Source: CAWDNM01 sp964521195
GTDB taxonomy: Bacteria > Actinomycetota > Coriobacteriia > Anaerosomatales > JAAXUF01
Assembly (NCBI GenBank): GCA_964521195.1
Contig: CAZFRE010000007.1
Location: 1-64,000, forward strand
Direction: 5' to 3'
Length of the DNA: 64,000 nucleotides
Shown piece after piece: positions 35,791 through 45,403 of this stretch. The number at the start of each line of letters is the position of its first letter. The stretch's first letter is position 1. Below the pieces are notes generated by a model. The model had not been told where the DNA came from and made no database searches. It was given only the letters and a program-made list of their open reading frames with translations. The translations under genes were made by a program, and so were the position numbers.

Positions 35791-36891
35791 ATGGACTTCG
35801 ACGCGCTGATACGACCGGAGCTTGCGCCCATGGTGCCCTACGCTCCCGGCCTGCGCGCGAGTGAGGTTCGCGAGCGGTCCGGAGTCGACACCATCCGTAA
35901 GCTCTCCAGCAACGAGAATCCGTACGGGCCGTTCCCGGTCGCGGTCACGGCGATGACCGCCGTCATCGGGCGACTCAACGTCTACAGCGACGGCTCGGTA
36001 CGCGCGCTGCGGTCTCGGTTGGCCGGTCGTCTCGGCGTCGATGCGGAGAGCATCACGGTGACGAATGGCAGCAACGAGCTCCTGCGGGTCATCGCCCAAT
36101 GCGTCTTGCGCCCCGGGGACGAGTGCGTGTTCGCGTGGCCGAGCTTCGTCGTGTATCCGATGGTCACCCAGCTCATGGGTGCCACCGCGGTCAAGGTCCC
36201 GCTGACCGACGATCTCGTCCACGACCTCGTCGCCATGCTCGAGGCGATCACGGACAAGACCCGGCTCGTGTTCCTGTGCAGTCCCAACAACCCCACCGGT
36301 ACGATCTACTCGCGCGCAGCGTTCGAGGAGTTCCTGCGCAAGGTGCCCGAGCACGTTCTCATCGTCGTGGACGAGGCGTACTTCGAGTACGTGACCGCCG
36401 AGACGTACCCCAACGGTCTGGACTACTTCGAGCGGGATGGCCGCATCTGCGTGCTGCGGACGTTCTCGAAGATCTACTCGCTTGCGGGAGCTCGCGTCGG
36501 CTACGGCGTGCTGCCCGATGCGATGGTCGCCGCCGTCAACAAGGTCCGCGAGCCGTTCAACGTCAACACGGTCGCCCAAGTGGGCGCATTCTACTCACTC
36601 TCCGACGAGGCCGAGGTCGAACGCCGTCGCCGCGAGAACCAGGAACAGAAGACCTACCTGTATTCGTGCTTCGATCGGCTCGGCATCTCGTACGTGCCGT
36701 CGGAAACGAACTTCGTCTGGATGAAGACGGAGAGGCCGGTCGAAGTCTTCGAGGCGCTGCTGGCCAAGGGGATCATCGTGCGAGATTTCGGCACCGCACC
36801 CGCACTGAGGGTCGGTATCGGCACCCCTGAGGACACCAAGGCCACTGCCGCCGCCATCGAGGAGATCGTCGACGCGCTGGGCACGCTCTAG
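35791..36891 (+). CDS. hisC: Histidinol-phosphate aminotransferase family protein (HisC-like)
   Basis: PLP-dependent class II aminotransferase of 366 residues. Visible motifs are KLSSNENPYGPFP near residue 35, NGSNELL, CSPNNPTGT, VVDEAYFEY and the Schiff-base Lys227 in TFSKIYSLAGARVGYG. It precedes aroF, tyrA and aroA and no other his gene is near. It may therefore act on imidazole-acetol phosphate, on phenylpyruvate/hydroxyphenylpyruvate, or on both, as several HisC homologues do. Confidence 0.88.
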   Translation: MDFDALIRPELAPMVPYAPGLRASEVRERSGVDTIRKLSSNENPYGPFPVAVTAMTAVIGRLNVYSDGSVRALRSRLAGRLGVDAESITVTNGSNELLRVIAQCVLRPGDECVFAWPSFVVYPMVTQLMGATAVKVPLTDDLVHDLVAMLEAITDKTRLVFLCSPNNPTGTIYSRAAFEEFLRKVPEHVLIVVDEAYFEYVTAETYPNGLDYFERDGRICVLRTFSKIYSLAGARVGYGVLPDAMVAAVNKVREPFNVNTVAQVGAFYSLSDEAEVERRRRENQEQKTYLYSCFDRLGISYVPSETNFVWMKTERPVEVFEALLAKGIIVRDFGTAPALRVGIGTPEDTKATAAAIEEIVDALGTL

Positions 36892-36960
36892 GGGTGCTGC
36901 CCGGCCCGCGACGGGGAACAACCGTTACGGACCGCGAAAGCGACCACAGGGAGCGAGATC

Positions 36961-37989
36961 ATGCTGGTAGTCATGCGGGACCACGCGTCCCGAGAATCCA
37001 TCGACCATGTCGTCGAGATCCTGCACGAGCACGGCGCCGAGGCGCACCTCAGCCAAGGCGAGGTCAAGACCATCATCGGGGTCATCGGCGAGCGCGAGGT
37101 CATCTACACGCTCGAACTCGAAGGACTGCCGGGCGTCGAGGAAGTCGTCCGGGTCCTCAAGCCGTACAAGCTCGTGACTCGGGAGTTCCAGCCGGAAGAC
37201 ACCGTGATCACGGTCGGCCGCTCGGCGGTGGGCGGAGGCGCCTTCGCAGTCATGGCCGGCCCTTGCTCCATCGAGTCCGAGGCACAGATGATGGCGGTCG
37301 CAGCGAGTGCCGCCGCGTCAGGGGCCACCATGCTCCGCGGTGGCGCGTTCAAGCCCCGGACGAGCCCGTATGTGTTCCAGGGGATGGGGCTGGAGGGCCT
37401 GAAGCTGCTGCGTGCCGCCGGCGACTCGGTCGACCTCCCCGTGGTCACCGAGGTACTCGACGTCCGAGACGCCGAGACGGTCGCGGAGTGGGCCGACGTG
37501 CTACAGGTGGGTGCGCGCAACATGGCCAACTTCATGATGCTCGAAGAGCTGGGCACCATGCGCAAGCCGGTCCTGCTCAAGCGGGGCATGTCGGCGACGA
37601 TCGAGGAGACCCTCTCGGCGGCGGAGTACCTCCTCAAGGGCGGCAACCGCGACATCATGATCTGCGAGCGAGGCATACGCACCTTCGAGACGTACACACG
37701 CAACACGCTCGATCTCGCCGCGGTTGCGGCGTTCAAGACCCTCACGCACCTGCCCGTGATCGCCGACCCGTCACATGCGACCGGGCGCCGCGATCTGGTT
37801 GCGCCAATGTCACGAGCGTCCGTCACCGCCGGCGCTGACGGTCTCATGGTCGAGGTCCATCCCAACCCCGAGCGCGCCAAGTGTGACGGTCCCCAATCGC
37901 TGACACCGGACGGGTTCGCCCAGCTCATGGGCGGCGTCACTCCGCTGCTCGCCATAGAGGGAAAGCATCTGGGGGTCGAGACGGCATGA
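36961..37989 (+). CDS. aroF: 3-deoxy-7-phosphoheptulonate synthase (DAHP synthase, type I-beta)
   Basis: First step of the shikimate pathway, condensing PEP and erythrose-4-phosphate. Residues about 1-70 form a ferredoxin-like regulatory domain (MLVVMRDHASRESI, GVIGEREVIYTLELEGLPGVEEV). The barrel follows with AGPCSIES, GGAFKPRTSPYVFQG, LQVGARNMANF, LLKRGMSATIEE and PVIADPSHATGRRDLV. The 342-residue length is normal for the AroF form found in Thermotoga and Gram-positive bacteria. Its stop overlaps tyrA. Confidence 0.95.
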   Translation: MLVVMRDHASRESIDHVVEILHEHGAEAHLSQGEVKTIIGVIGEREVIYTLELEGLPGVEEVVRVLKPYKLVTREFQPEDTVITVGRSAVGGGAFAVMAGPCSIESEAQMMAVAASAAASGATMLRGGAFKPRTSPYVFQGMGLEGLKLLRAAGDSVDLPVVTEVLDVRDAETVAEWADVLQVGARNMANFMMLEELGTMRKPVLLKRGMSATIEETLSAAEYLLKGGNRDIMICERGIRTFETYTRNTLDLAAVAAFKTLTHLPVIADPSHATGRRDLVAPMSRASVTAGADGLMVEVHPNPERAKCDGPQSLTPDGFAQLMGGVTPLLAIEGKHLGVETA

Positions 37990-39137
37990 GCGTCCCCGGC
38001 GGATTCGACCGCATCGGCGTCATCGGCGTCGGCCTGATCGGCGGGTCGATGGCGGCGGCGCTCAAGCGGCTCGCCGACCCTCCACACATCGTCGGCATCG
38101 ACGTCGATTCCGATGCGCTCACGTACGCGGTCGAGCACGGGATCATCGACGAGTACGCGGTCGCCGAGACGGCCGCCGCGGAAGCCGCGCTCGGGCCCGA
38201 CGGCGTCAACCTTGCCGTGATCGCCACACCCGCACGCTACGCAGCCGGATGGCTCGAGGCGGTCGCGCGCTCCGGGTTTCGCGGTGTCATCACCGACGTC
38301 GCGTCCACCAAGGCCGGTGTGCTGAGCGTCGCGTCGGCGGAGCTCGCCGATCCGTCACGCTTCGTCGGCGGTCACCCGATGGCCGGCAGCGAGCGCAGCG
38401 GCGTCGCCGCGGCCCGGCCCGATCTCTTCGACGGAGCCTACTGGCTGCTCACGCCCACGCACGACAGCGACCCCGACGTCTTCTCGGCCATGCACGCCCT
38501 GATCAGCGCCATCGGCGCGCGTGTCATCTCGGTCGACGCGGAGGCGCACGACGAGGCGGTCGCGATCGTGAGCCACGTACCGCATGTCGCGGCGGCGGCG
38601 CTCGTCGACCTTGCGGCGGCGCACTCCGGCGAGCGAGGCGAGCTCATGCGACTAGCGGCGGGCGGTTTCAAGGACACGACGCGCATCGCCGCAGGCAGCT
38701 CCGACTTGTGGACGGGAATCTGCCTCGACAACGCTGACGCCCTGGCCGATGGCCTCGAGGAGCTGCGCGAACGTCTCGGCGGGTTTGAGGAGTTGGTGCG
38801 CACGAGGAACGCCGACGCCATCCGAGCATGGCTTGAGGGTGCAGCCGAGGTCCGACGCTCGCTACCGGCGCAGTGGGTGCCGGCGACGGCGCAGCTCACC
38901 GAGGTGAGCGTGCCGATGCTGGACAGGCCCGGCGTCGTCGCGGAGATCACCGGCGCGGTCTCGCGTGCGGGCTGCAACATCGAGGGAATCGACATCGACC
39001 ACGAGACCGAAGACACCGCGGTGCTCGTTCTCGTTCTCACCGATGAGGGCGACCAACGCGGCCTTGTCGCCGATCTCGAGGAGCGAGGCTACGAGCCCCG
39101 TGTGACGCCGCTTGCTGAGACGGGAGATCCACAATGA
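37986..39137 (+). CDS. tyrA: Prephenate dehydrogenase with C-terminal ACT domain
   Basis: Oxidatively decarboxylates prephenate (or arogenate) on the way to tyrosine. The N-terminal Rossmann motif is GVGLIGGSMA near residue 14, followed by VASTKAGVL and GGHPMAGSERSG, with the substrate-binding region in between. An ACT domain (about 300-375, PMLDRPGVVAEITGAVSRAG) suggests allosteric control by an amino acid. Length 383. It overlaps aroF and aroA by 4 nt each. Confidence 0.94.
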   Translation: MSVPGGFDRIGVIGVGLIGGSMAAALKRLADPPHIVGIDVDSDALTYAVEHGIIDEYAVAETAAAEAALGPDGVNLAVIATPARYAAGWLEAVARSGFRGVITDVASTKAGVLSVASAELADPSRFVGGHPMAGSERSGVAAARPDLFDGAYWLLTPTHDSDPDVFSAMHALISAIGARVISVDAEAHDEAVAIVSHVPHVAAAALVDLAAAHSGERGELMRLAAGGFKDTTRIAAGSSDLWTGICLDNADALADGLEELRERLGGFEELVRTRNADAIRAWLEGAAEVRRSLPAQWVPATAQLTEVSVPMLDRPGVVAEITGAVSRAGCNIEGIDIDHETEDTAVLVLVLTDEGDQRGLVADLEERGYEPRVTPLAETGDPQ

Positions 39138-40471
39138 TGCGACGCTTCGGGCCGGGTTCACCGCCACTGACGGGGATCGTGCACGTCCCGGGTGACAAGT
39201 CGCTCTCGCACCGTGCGGTGCTGTTCTCTGCGATGGCTGAGGGCACGACCGAGCTGCGCGGGGTCCTCGACTCGGCAGACGTCCGTGCGAGTGTCGACGC
39301 GGTTCGTGCGCTTGGGGCTCACGTGGAGTTGGCGCCGGACGGCGACGGATCGCTCGACGGCCGGATTCGCGGGTGGGGAGCGCGGGGGCCGAAGAGCCCG
39401 CACGCGCCGATCGACTGCGGTAACAGCGGGACGACTACGCGGCTTCTGCTCGGTATGCTCGCCGGGTGGCCGATCGAGGCCACACTCACCGGGGACGAGT
39501 CCCTCTCGCGGCGTCCCATGAAACGCGTCGTGGACCCGCTGACGGCTATGGGTGCCGCTATCGAGACCAGCGAATCCGGGACGTTACCGATCGTCGTGAG
39601 GCGCACCGCGGCTCTCGCGCCCATCGACTTCACGTCCCCGGTGGCGTCGGCTCAGGTGAAGAGCGCCGTGCTTCTCGCGGGGCTGAGGGCGCGCGGCACC
39701 ACCCGAGTCGCCGAGCCGGCGCTGTCGCGCGATCACACCGAGCGCCTGCTACCCGCGTTCGGCGTCGCCGTGGCGGTGGACGAGGACACCCGCGCCGTGT
39801 CCGTCACCGGGCCTGCGCAGCCGGTGGCGGCTGCGGAGGTCGTCGTGCCGCGCGATCCGTCGAGCGCCGCCTTCATGGTGGCGGCCGCTCTGCTCGTCCC
39901 AGGGAGTAGGGTCCGGTTGCCGGGCATCTCACTGAACGAGACGCGGACGGGCTTCCTGTCCGTCTTGGAGCGCATGGGCGCCCACGTGCACGTGGTGCCC
40001 TTCCCGGAAGCGGGCAATGAGCGCGTCGGCGAGATCGACATCCGGTTCTCCCCGTCGATGGTCGGTACAACGGTCCACGCGTTGGAGGTACCTTCGCTTG
40101 TAGACGAGATCCCTGTTCTGGCGTTGATCGCTTCGCAGGTGCCCGGCGAGACGCGGTTCGAGAGTGTCGGTGAGCTTCGCGTCAAGGAGTCCGACCGCTT
40201 CGAGGCGATCATCGAGGGGCTCACGGCACTCGGGGCCTCGGCGCACGCCGAGGGCGAGACACTGGTGGTACAGGGGAGTTCGGCACTGCACGGAGCCGTC
40301 CTTGATGCGCGTGGGGACCACCGCCTGGCAATGACGTGGGCCATCGCAGGTCTGCTCGCCGACGAGGCTGTTGAGATCGTCGGATACGACTCGGTGGACG
40401 TGAGCTATCCCCGGTTCGCGGACGACCTGGCTGCGCTGCAGTCGGGAGCCGGGAGCGACCGGGGTGCGTGA
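39134..40471 (+). CDS. aroA: 3-phosphoshikimate 1-carboxyvinyltransferase (EPSP synthase)
   Basis: Sixth shikimate-pathway step, joining PEP to shikimate-3-phosphate. The 445-residue protein shows PGDKSLSHRAVL near residue 18, DCGNSGTTTRLLLGMLAG near 97, RRPMKRVVDPL, SAQVKSAVLLAGL and KESDRFEAI. The GNSGTTTR rather than GNAGTAMR glyphosate-site sequence is class II-like. Translationally coupled to tyrA; cmk follows at about 50 nt. Confidence 0.96.
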   Translation: MMRRFGPGSPPLTGIVHVPGDKSLSHRAVLFSAMAEGTTELRGVLDSADVRASVDAVRALGAHVELAPDGDGSLDGRIRGWGARGPKSPHAPIDCGNSGTTTRLLLGMLAGWPIEATLTGDESLSRRPMKRVVDPLTAMGAAIETSESGTLPIVVRRTAALAPIDFTSPVASAQVKSAVLLAGLRARGTTRVAEPALSRDHTERLLPAFGVAVAVDEDTRAVSVTGPAQPVAAAEVVVPRDPSSAAFMVAAALLVPGSRVRLPGISLNETRTGFLSVLERMGAHVHVVPFPEAGNERVGEIDIRFSPSMVGTTVHALEVPSLVDEIPVLALIASQVPGETRFESVGELRVKESDRFEAIIEGLTALGASAHAEGETLVVQGSSALHGAVLDARGDHRLAMTWAIAGLLADEAVEIVGYDSVDVSYPRFADDLAALQSGAGSDRGA

Positions 40472-40519
40472 TACGATACGCGCGCTTGAGATGACCCCGA
40501 GGAAAGCGAACGCAGCCCC

Positions 40520-41191
40520 ATGATCATCGCCATCGACGGCCCGGCGGGCTCCGGGAAGTCCACCGTCGCCAAGCTCGTGGCGCGACGGCTCGGGTTTCAC
40601 TACCTCGACACCGGGGCGATGTATCGCGCCGTCGCATGTCGGGTGCTTGCCGGAGGAGGCGACCTGCACGACGAGGACGCCGTCGCGGTCGTCGCATCGC
40701 GCGACGTGATCAGCTTCTCCCACGAGCCCGGCGAGCCTTTGCCGAACCTGGTGTCCATCGCCGGCATCGACGTGACGGCTGCGATTCGCACGCCGCAGAT
40801 CGACGAGGCCGTGAGCGTCGTTGCGCGTATGCCACGAGTCCGCGAGGCCATGGTCGAGCAGCAGCGCCACCTGTCGCAGGGTAGCGGCATCGTGGTCGAG
40901 GGGCGCGACATCGGTACCGTCGTGTTCCCCGACGCAGAGCTGAAGGTGTATCTGACCGCGACGCCGGAGGAACGTGCGCGCCGACGTGCGGCCCAGCAGG
41001 CCGAGGCGGGCATCGTGACGGACACCGACGCCGTTCGTGACGCGCTCATCAGACGGGATCAGGCGGACTCGAGCCGGGACCACTCGCCGATGGCCGCAGC
41101 GGCCGACGCGGTGCTGTTGGACACGACCGGCATGTCGTTGGAGCAGGTGGTCGACCGCATCGCCGCGCTCGCTCGGGAGCGCCGGCCGTGA
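40520..41191 (+). CDS. cmk: Cytidylate kinase
   Basis: Phosphorylates CMP and dCMP. In 223 residues the P-loop GPAGSGKSTVAK is at about 7-18, then LDTGAMYRAVA, VVEGRDIGTVVFPDA and the lid region RRRAAQQAEAG with RDQADSSR. TACGAT upstream near 40472 could be a -10 element, but no convincing -35 is visible. The stop overlaps plsC; cmk-plsC-ispH-der is a common actinobacterial and clostridial order. Confidence 0.95.
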   Translation: MIIAIDGPAGSGKSTVAKLVARRLGFHYLDTGAMYRAVACRVLAGGGDLHDEDAVAVVASRDVISFSHEPGEPLPNLVSIAGIDVTAAIRTPQIDEAVSVVARMPRVREAMVEQQRHLSQGSGIVVEGRDIGTVVFPDAELKVYLTATPEERARRRAAQQAEAGIVTDTDAVRDALIRRDQADSSRDHSPMAAAADAVLLDTTGMSLEQVVDRIAALARERRP

Positions 41192-41877
41192 GCGATCGCT
41201 TCACCGCCAAGCCCGCCGTCGGCGCAGAGGCGCCTGCGTGGCGCTTCGCGCGCGTCTTGCGCTCCACGCTGGGCAGAGTGCTGCTCGCGATCTACCGTGT
41301 TCGCTTCCTGAACGTCGACCGTGCGCCTGCCACAGGAGGCTACATCCTCGCGGGCAATCACGTGAGCTACCTCGACCCCGCGCTCCTGTGGTGCGGTGCG
41401 CCACGCGAGACGCACTTCGTCGCGAAGAGTGAGCTGTTCGAGAATGCGTTCCTCGGCTGGTTCCTGCCGCGTGTATGGGCCTTTCCTATCACGCGCTCGA
41501 GTGCGGACCGAGAGGCCATCCAGCGGGCCACGGACCTGCTGACCAACGGTGAGCCGGTCGGCATGTTCCCTGAGGGTACCCGCCGCCGCCCGGGAGCGGC
41601 GGTCAATGAAGACGAGCTTGGCCAGGCGCACGCCGGCGTCGCCTTCATCGCCATGCGAGCAGGCGTGCCGGTCGTTCCGGTCGGGATCGTCGGGACCGCC
41701 GAGGCACTGCCGGCAGGCGCGAAGCTGCCGCGGTTCCCCCGCGTCACGGTCAGTATCGGCGAGCCGGTGTTTCCGGCGGAGTTCTCGGAAGGTAGCCGCA
41801 AGGAGAGGACGGCGGCGATGACCACGGAGATCATGCGCCGCATCGCCGCCACGCGCGACGAAGCGGACGGAGGCTGA
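41188..41877 (+). CDS. plsC: 1-acyl-sn-glycerol-3-phosphate acyltransferase
   Basis: Acylates lysophosphatidic acid to phosphatidic acid at the membrane. The 229-residue protein has the H-x4-D catalytic motif as NHVSYLD near residue 56, FPITRSSADRE, and the substrate-binding FPEGTRRRPG. A Lys/Arg-rich start with a hydrophobic segment matches membrane association. PlsY lies downstream in the same run, so glycerophospholipid synthesis is clustered here. Confidence 0.93.
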   Translation: MSDRFTAKPAVGAEAPAWRFARVLRSTLGRVLLAIYRVRFLNVDRAPATGGYILAGNHVSYLDPALLWCGAPRETHFVAKSELFENAFLGWFLPRVWAFPITRSSADREAIQRATDLLTNGEPVGMFPEGTRRRPGAAVNEDELGQAHAGVAFIAMRAGVPVVPVGIVGTAEALPAGAKLPRFPRVTVSIGEPVFPAEFSEGSRKERTAAMTTEIMRRIAATRDEADGG

Positions 41878-41880
41878 CGG

Positions 41881-42714
41881 ATGCGCGTCGAAGTCGCCAA
41901 GTACGCTGGCGTGTGCTACGGAGTCGAGCGTGCGCTCAAGCTCGCCGAGGAGGCCGCCGAGAGCGGTCGAACCGTCCACACGCTCGGACCGCTCATCCAC
42001 AACCCGCAGGCCGTGGGGGCGTTGCGCGACCGCGGCGTGATCGTCGCCAACACGGTGGCGGACGCACCTGAGGGTACCCTCGTGATCCGCAGTCACGGAG
42101 TGGATCCGGCGATCATCGAGGCCGCCCGTGCGAAGGGTCTCGACGTCGTCGATGCCACCTGCCCTCATGTGAGCAAGGCGCACGAGGCCGCCGAGGACCT
42201 CAAGCGTGGCGGCTACACCGTCGTCATCGTCGGAGAGGCCGACCACCCAGAGGTCGAAGGCATCATGGCTCATGCGGGAGGCGAGGCCCTGGTCGTTTCG
42301 TCGGCAGGCGAGCTGCCGGAGCGGCTCCCGTCGCGGCGGGTCGGCGTCGTGGTGCAGACGACGCAGTCGCTGTCACGGCTGACTGAGGTCGTCGACGCGA
42401 TCCTGATGCGAGCGAGCGAGATCCGCGTGTTCAACACGATCTGCTCGGCGACGGGGAAACGGCAGCAGTCCGCGCAGGAACTCGCCGAGAACGTCGACGT
42501 CATCGTGGTCGTCGGAGGGCACAACTCCGGCAACACCACCCGCCTCGCCGACATCTGTCTCGCGGTGAACCCGCGCGTACACCACGTAGAGACCGCCGAT
42601 GAGCTCGATGCGTCCTGGTTCGAGGGTGCCACGAGCGTGGGCGTGACGGCCGGTGCCTCGACGCCCGACGAGCAGATGCAAGGCGTGATCCGGGCCATCG
42701 AAGCGATGGAGTGA
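41881..42714 (+). CDS. ispH: 4-hydroxy-3-methylbut-2-enyl diphosphate reductase
   Basis: Last step of the MEP isoprenoid pathway, using a [4Fe-4S] cluster. The three cluster cysteines are in AGVCYGVERAL (Cys12), DATCPHVSKAH and NTICSATGKRQ; the conserved substrate His/Glu segments LIHNPQAV, IRSHGVDP and GEADHPEVEG are present. Length 277. Undecaprenyl and menaquinone side chains used by the envelope and nuo genes would depend on this pathway. Confidence 0.95.
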   Translation: MRVEVAKYAGVCYGVERALKLAEEAAESGRTVHTLGPLIHNPQAVGALRDRGVIVANTVADAPEGTLVIRSHGVDPAIIEAARAKGLDVVDATCPHVSKAHEAAEDLKRGGYTVVIVGEADHPEVEGIMAHAGGEALVVSSAGELPERLPSRRVGVVVQTTQSLSRLTEVVDAILMRASEIRVFNTICSATGKRQQSAQELAENVDVIVVVGGHNSGNTTRLADICLAVNPRVHHVETADELDASWFEGATSVGVTAGASTPDEQMQGVIRAIEAME

Positions 42715-42717
42715 CCG

Positions 42718-44079
42718 GTGCCTTCGCGTGCGGACTACGGCGCGCACGTTCCCGCCGTGACCGGCGGGGGAGTAGTCGCGACCGTCGAGGAAGGTAGTCC
42801 GGCGGCCCGCGCCGGCCTCGTCGCCGGAGACACGATCGTCACGGTCGACGGCTGTGCTTTGAGGGACGTGATCGACTGGCAGTGGCTCGCCGATGGTGAT
42901 GCCGCGCGACTGGCCGTCCGCGGCGCAAGTGGCGCCATGTGGGAGACACAGGTCGGACGTTCGCTCGGTGAGCCATGGGGAGTCGCCTTCACCGAGACCG
43001 TGTTCGACGGCGTCAGAACCTGCAGGAACCGGTGCGCCTTCTGCTTCATGACGCAGCTTCCACCGGGCCTCAGGCGCGCTCTCTACGTGCGCGACGACGA
43101 CTACCGGCTCTCTTTCCTCCAGGGCAACTTCGTGACACTCACGAACCTCTCGGATGCCGACGTCGAGCGCATCGTGGAACAGCACCTCTCACCGCTCTAT
43201 GTCTCGCTGCATTCGACGGATCCCGGCATCCGGCGAGAGCTCATCTGTGCCCGAGAGGACCGCGGGCTCGAGCGCTTCGACGAGCTGCGCGAGGCCGGCA
43301 TCGATCTGCATGTGCAGATCGTGCTTGTGCCCGGTGTCAACGACGGGGTCCATCTCGACGAATCGCTCACCTGGCTTGCACGACGCGACGGGGTGGTGAG
43401 CGTGGGGCTGGTCCCACTCGGCTTCACGGCGCATCAGCGGCGTTTCGCCACGAGCTACGACGACGCGGGCGCGGCGGCTGCGGTCGTGGCGCAGATCGAA
43501 CCGTGGCAGCGGGCGTTCGCCGAGCGCGACGGCGTTCGCTGGGTCTACCTCGCCGATGAGTTCTACCTGCGCGCCGGTCTCCCGGTTCCCCACGCGGAGT
43601 GCTACGACGGCTTCCCGCAGTACGAGAACGGAATCGGGCTGGTGCGCGATTGGCTCGATGACGTGGACGCATCGCGGGAAGGACTCAAGGCGGCGGTGGG
43701 TGCACTGGAGTCGCCCGTCACACTCGTCACCGGGGAGCTCTTCGCGCCGGTGCTCGCGCGTACGGTGCAGGCTCTCGACGCGCCCGGCGCACTGGAGGTG
43801 CGCGCCGTCAGGAACGGCTACTTCGGGGGTAACGTCACTGTCACGGGGTTGCTAACCGGTCCGGACCTCTTCGAAGCCCTGGCCGGTTCACCTCGCGACT
43901 CGATCGTGCTCGTTCCCGACATCGTAGTGAACTCCGACGGGCTGCTGCTCGATGGAACGGTCGCAGCGGAACTCGCAGAGCGATCGGGCCGAGATGTGCG
44001 TCTGGTATCCTGTGACGCCGCGGGGCTGCTTCGCGGGCTGCAGGAAGCGGCCGCCGGCCCGCACAACATGAAGGAGTGA
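42718..44079 (+). CDS. DUF512 protein with PDZ domain and radical-SAM-like segment
   Basis: A 453-residue member of the DUF512 family often encoded beside der. An N-terminal PDZ-like domain (about 10-75, GGVVATVEEGSPAARAGLVAGD) is followed by a Cys cluster C-x3-C-x2-C (TCRNRCAFCF, near 101-108) like the radical-SAM signature. The DUF512 C-terminal domain has PLGFTAHQ and NGYFGGNVTVTGLLTG. The function of this family is not established; an Fe-S enzyme is suggested by the motif. The start is GTG 42718. Confidence 0.88.
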   Translation: MPSRADYGAHVPAVTGGGVVATVEEGSPAARAGLVAGDTIVTVDGCALRDVIDWQWLADGDAARLAVRGASGAMWETQVGRSLGEPWGVAFTETVFDGVRTCRNRCAFCFMTQLPPGLRRALYVRDDDYRLSFLQGNFVTLTNLSDADVERIVEQHLSPLYVSLHSTDPGIRRELICAREDRGLERFDELREAGIDLHVQIVLVPGVNDGVHLDESLTWLARRDGVVSVGLVPLGFTAHQRRFATSYDDAGAAAAVVAQIEPWQRAFAERDGVRWVYLADEFYLRAGLPVPHAECYDGFPQYENGIGLVRDWLDDVDASREGLKAAVGALESPVTLVTGELFAPVLARTVQALDAPGALEVRAVRNGYFGGNVTVTGLLTGPDLFEALAGSPRDSIVLVPDIVVNSDGLLLDGTVAAELAERSGRDVRLVSCDAAGLLRGLQEAAAGPHNMKE

Positions 44080-44086
44080 CGCGCCC

Positions 44087-45397
44087 ATGGCGCTACCCAT
44101 CGTCGCCGTCGTCGGACGGCCGAACGTCGGCAAGTCGACGTTCGTCAACCGCATCTCGCAGACCACCGACGCGATCGTCCACGAACTCCGTGGTGTCACG
44201 CGCGATCGCAGCTACCACCACGCCGACTGGAACGGCGTCGACTTCCTGCTGATCGACACGGGCGGTATCGAGTCCGGCAAGTCCGCCGATGCGTTCCAGG
44301 CGTCGATCCGCTCGCAGGCGCTTCTCGCTGCACAGGAGGCCGATGCGATCGTCTTCCTGGTCGACGGCAAGGCCGGCCTCACGCCCGAGGACGAGGAGGT
44401 CGCGCGCATCCTCAAGCGCGCAGGGCGACCGACATTCCTTGCTGTCAACAAGATGGACACCCCGGACCGCGCCCACGAGATCCACGAGTTCTGGGCGCTC
44501 GGCCTCGACACGCCCTGGCCCGTCTCGGCGACGCACGGGCACGGGACCGGCGACATCCTCGACGAGATCGTCAAGGTGCTCCCGGAAAGCGAACCCGAGG
44601 TCGAGACCGGCGCGATCGACATCGCGATCATCGGGCGCCCGAACGCTGGCAAGTCCTCGCTGCTCAACAAGCTCACGGGTGTCGAACGGGCGATCGTCTC
44701 GGACGTGGCGGGCACGACGCGCGACGCCATCGACATGGCGGTCGAACGCGACGGGCGTCACTACCGCCTCATCGACACCGCCGGCATCCGCCGCAAGTCG
44801 CTCATCGACGAGGACGTCGAGTACTACGGGTTCGTGCGCGCGATGCGTGCCATCGACCGCGCCTCGGTCGCGCTGCTCGTCATCGACGCCACCATAGGCC
44901 TCACCGACCAAGACCAGCGCGTCGCGAACTTCGCCGCCGAGCGGGGCTGCGCCATGGTCGTCTTGCTCAACAAGTGGGACGCCCTCGAGACCGCCGAGGA
45001 AAAGGAGGCCATCGACGTCCGCGTCGCCGAGCGCCTGAACTTCGTCGGCTATGCTCCGGTGCTCAAGATCAGCGCGCTCACGGGTCGCGGCGTGAGCCGC
45101 ATCTGGGATGCCGTCGATGTCGCCTTCGCGAACTACTCGCAAGAGATATCGACGAGCCAGCTCAACAAGCTGCTCACGGAGATGCGCGAATTCGGGCACA
45201 CCGTCAGCAAGGGCAAGCAGACGCTCAGGCTCCACTACGTCACGCAGACGCGGACATCGCCTCCGGGCTTCACGTTCTTCGCGAACCACCCCACGCTCGT
45301 CGACGACAACTTCAAGCGCTACGTGGAGAACCGCTTGCGCGAGCGATTCGAGCTCACCGGCACGCCGATCATCCTGAAGTTTCGCAAGAAGGACTAG
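44087..45397 (+). CDS. der: Ribosome biogenesis GTPase Der (EngA)
   Basis: Double GTPase needed for 50S subunit maturation. G-domain 1 begins GRPNVGKSTF near residue 10 with DTGGIE and NKMD. G-domain 2 begins GRPNAGKSSL near 185 with DTAGIRRKS and NKWD. The C-terminal KH-like domain contains VTQTRTSPPGFTFFANHP. Length 436. The start lies 8 nt after the DUF512 stop, a widely conserved neighbourhood. Confidence 0.97.
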   Translation: MALPIVAVVGRPNVGKSTFVNRISQTTDAIVHELRGVTRDRSYHHADWNGVDFLLIDTGGIESGKSADAFQASIRSQALLAAQEADAIVFLVDGKAGLTPEDEEVARILKRAGRPTFLAVNKMDTPDRAHEIHEFWALGLDTPWPVSATHGHGTGDILDEIVKVLPESEPEVETGAIDIAIIGRPNAGKSSLLNKLTGVERAIVSDVAGTTRDAIDMAVERDGRHYRLIDTAGIRRKSLIDEDVEYYGFVRAMRAIDRASVALLVIDATIGLTDQDQRVANFAAERGCAMVVLLNKWDALETAEEKEAIDVRVAERLNFVGYAPVLKISALTGRGVSRIWDAVDVAFANYSQEISTSQLNKLLTEMREFGHTVSKGKQTLRLHYVTQTRTSPPGFTFFANHPTLVDDNFKRYVENRLRERFELTGTPIILKFRKKD

Positions 45398-45403
45398 CGA
45401 GCG

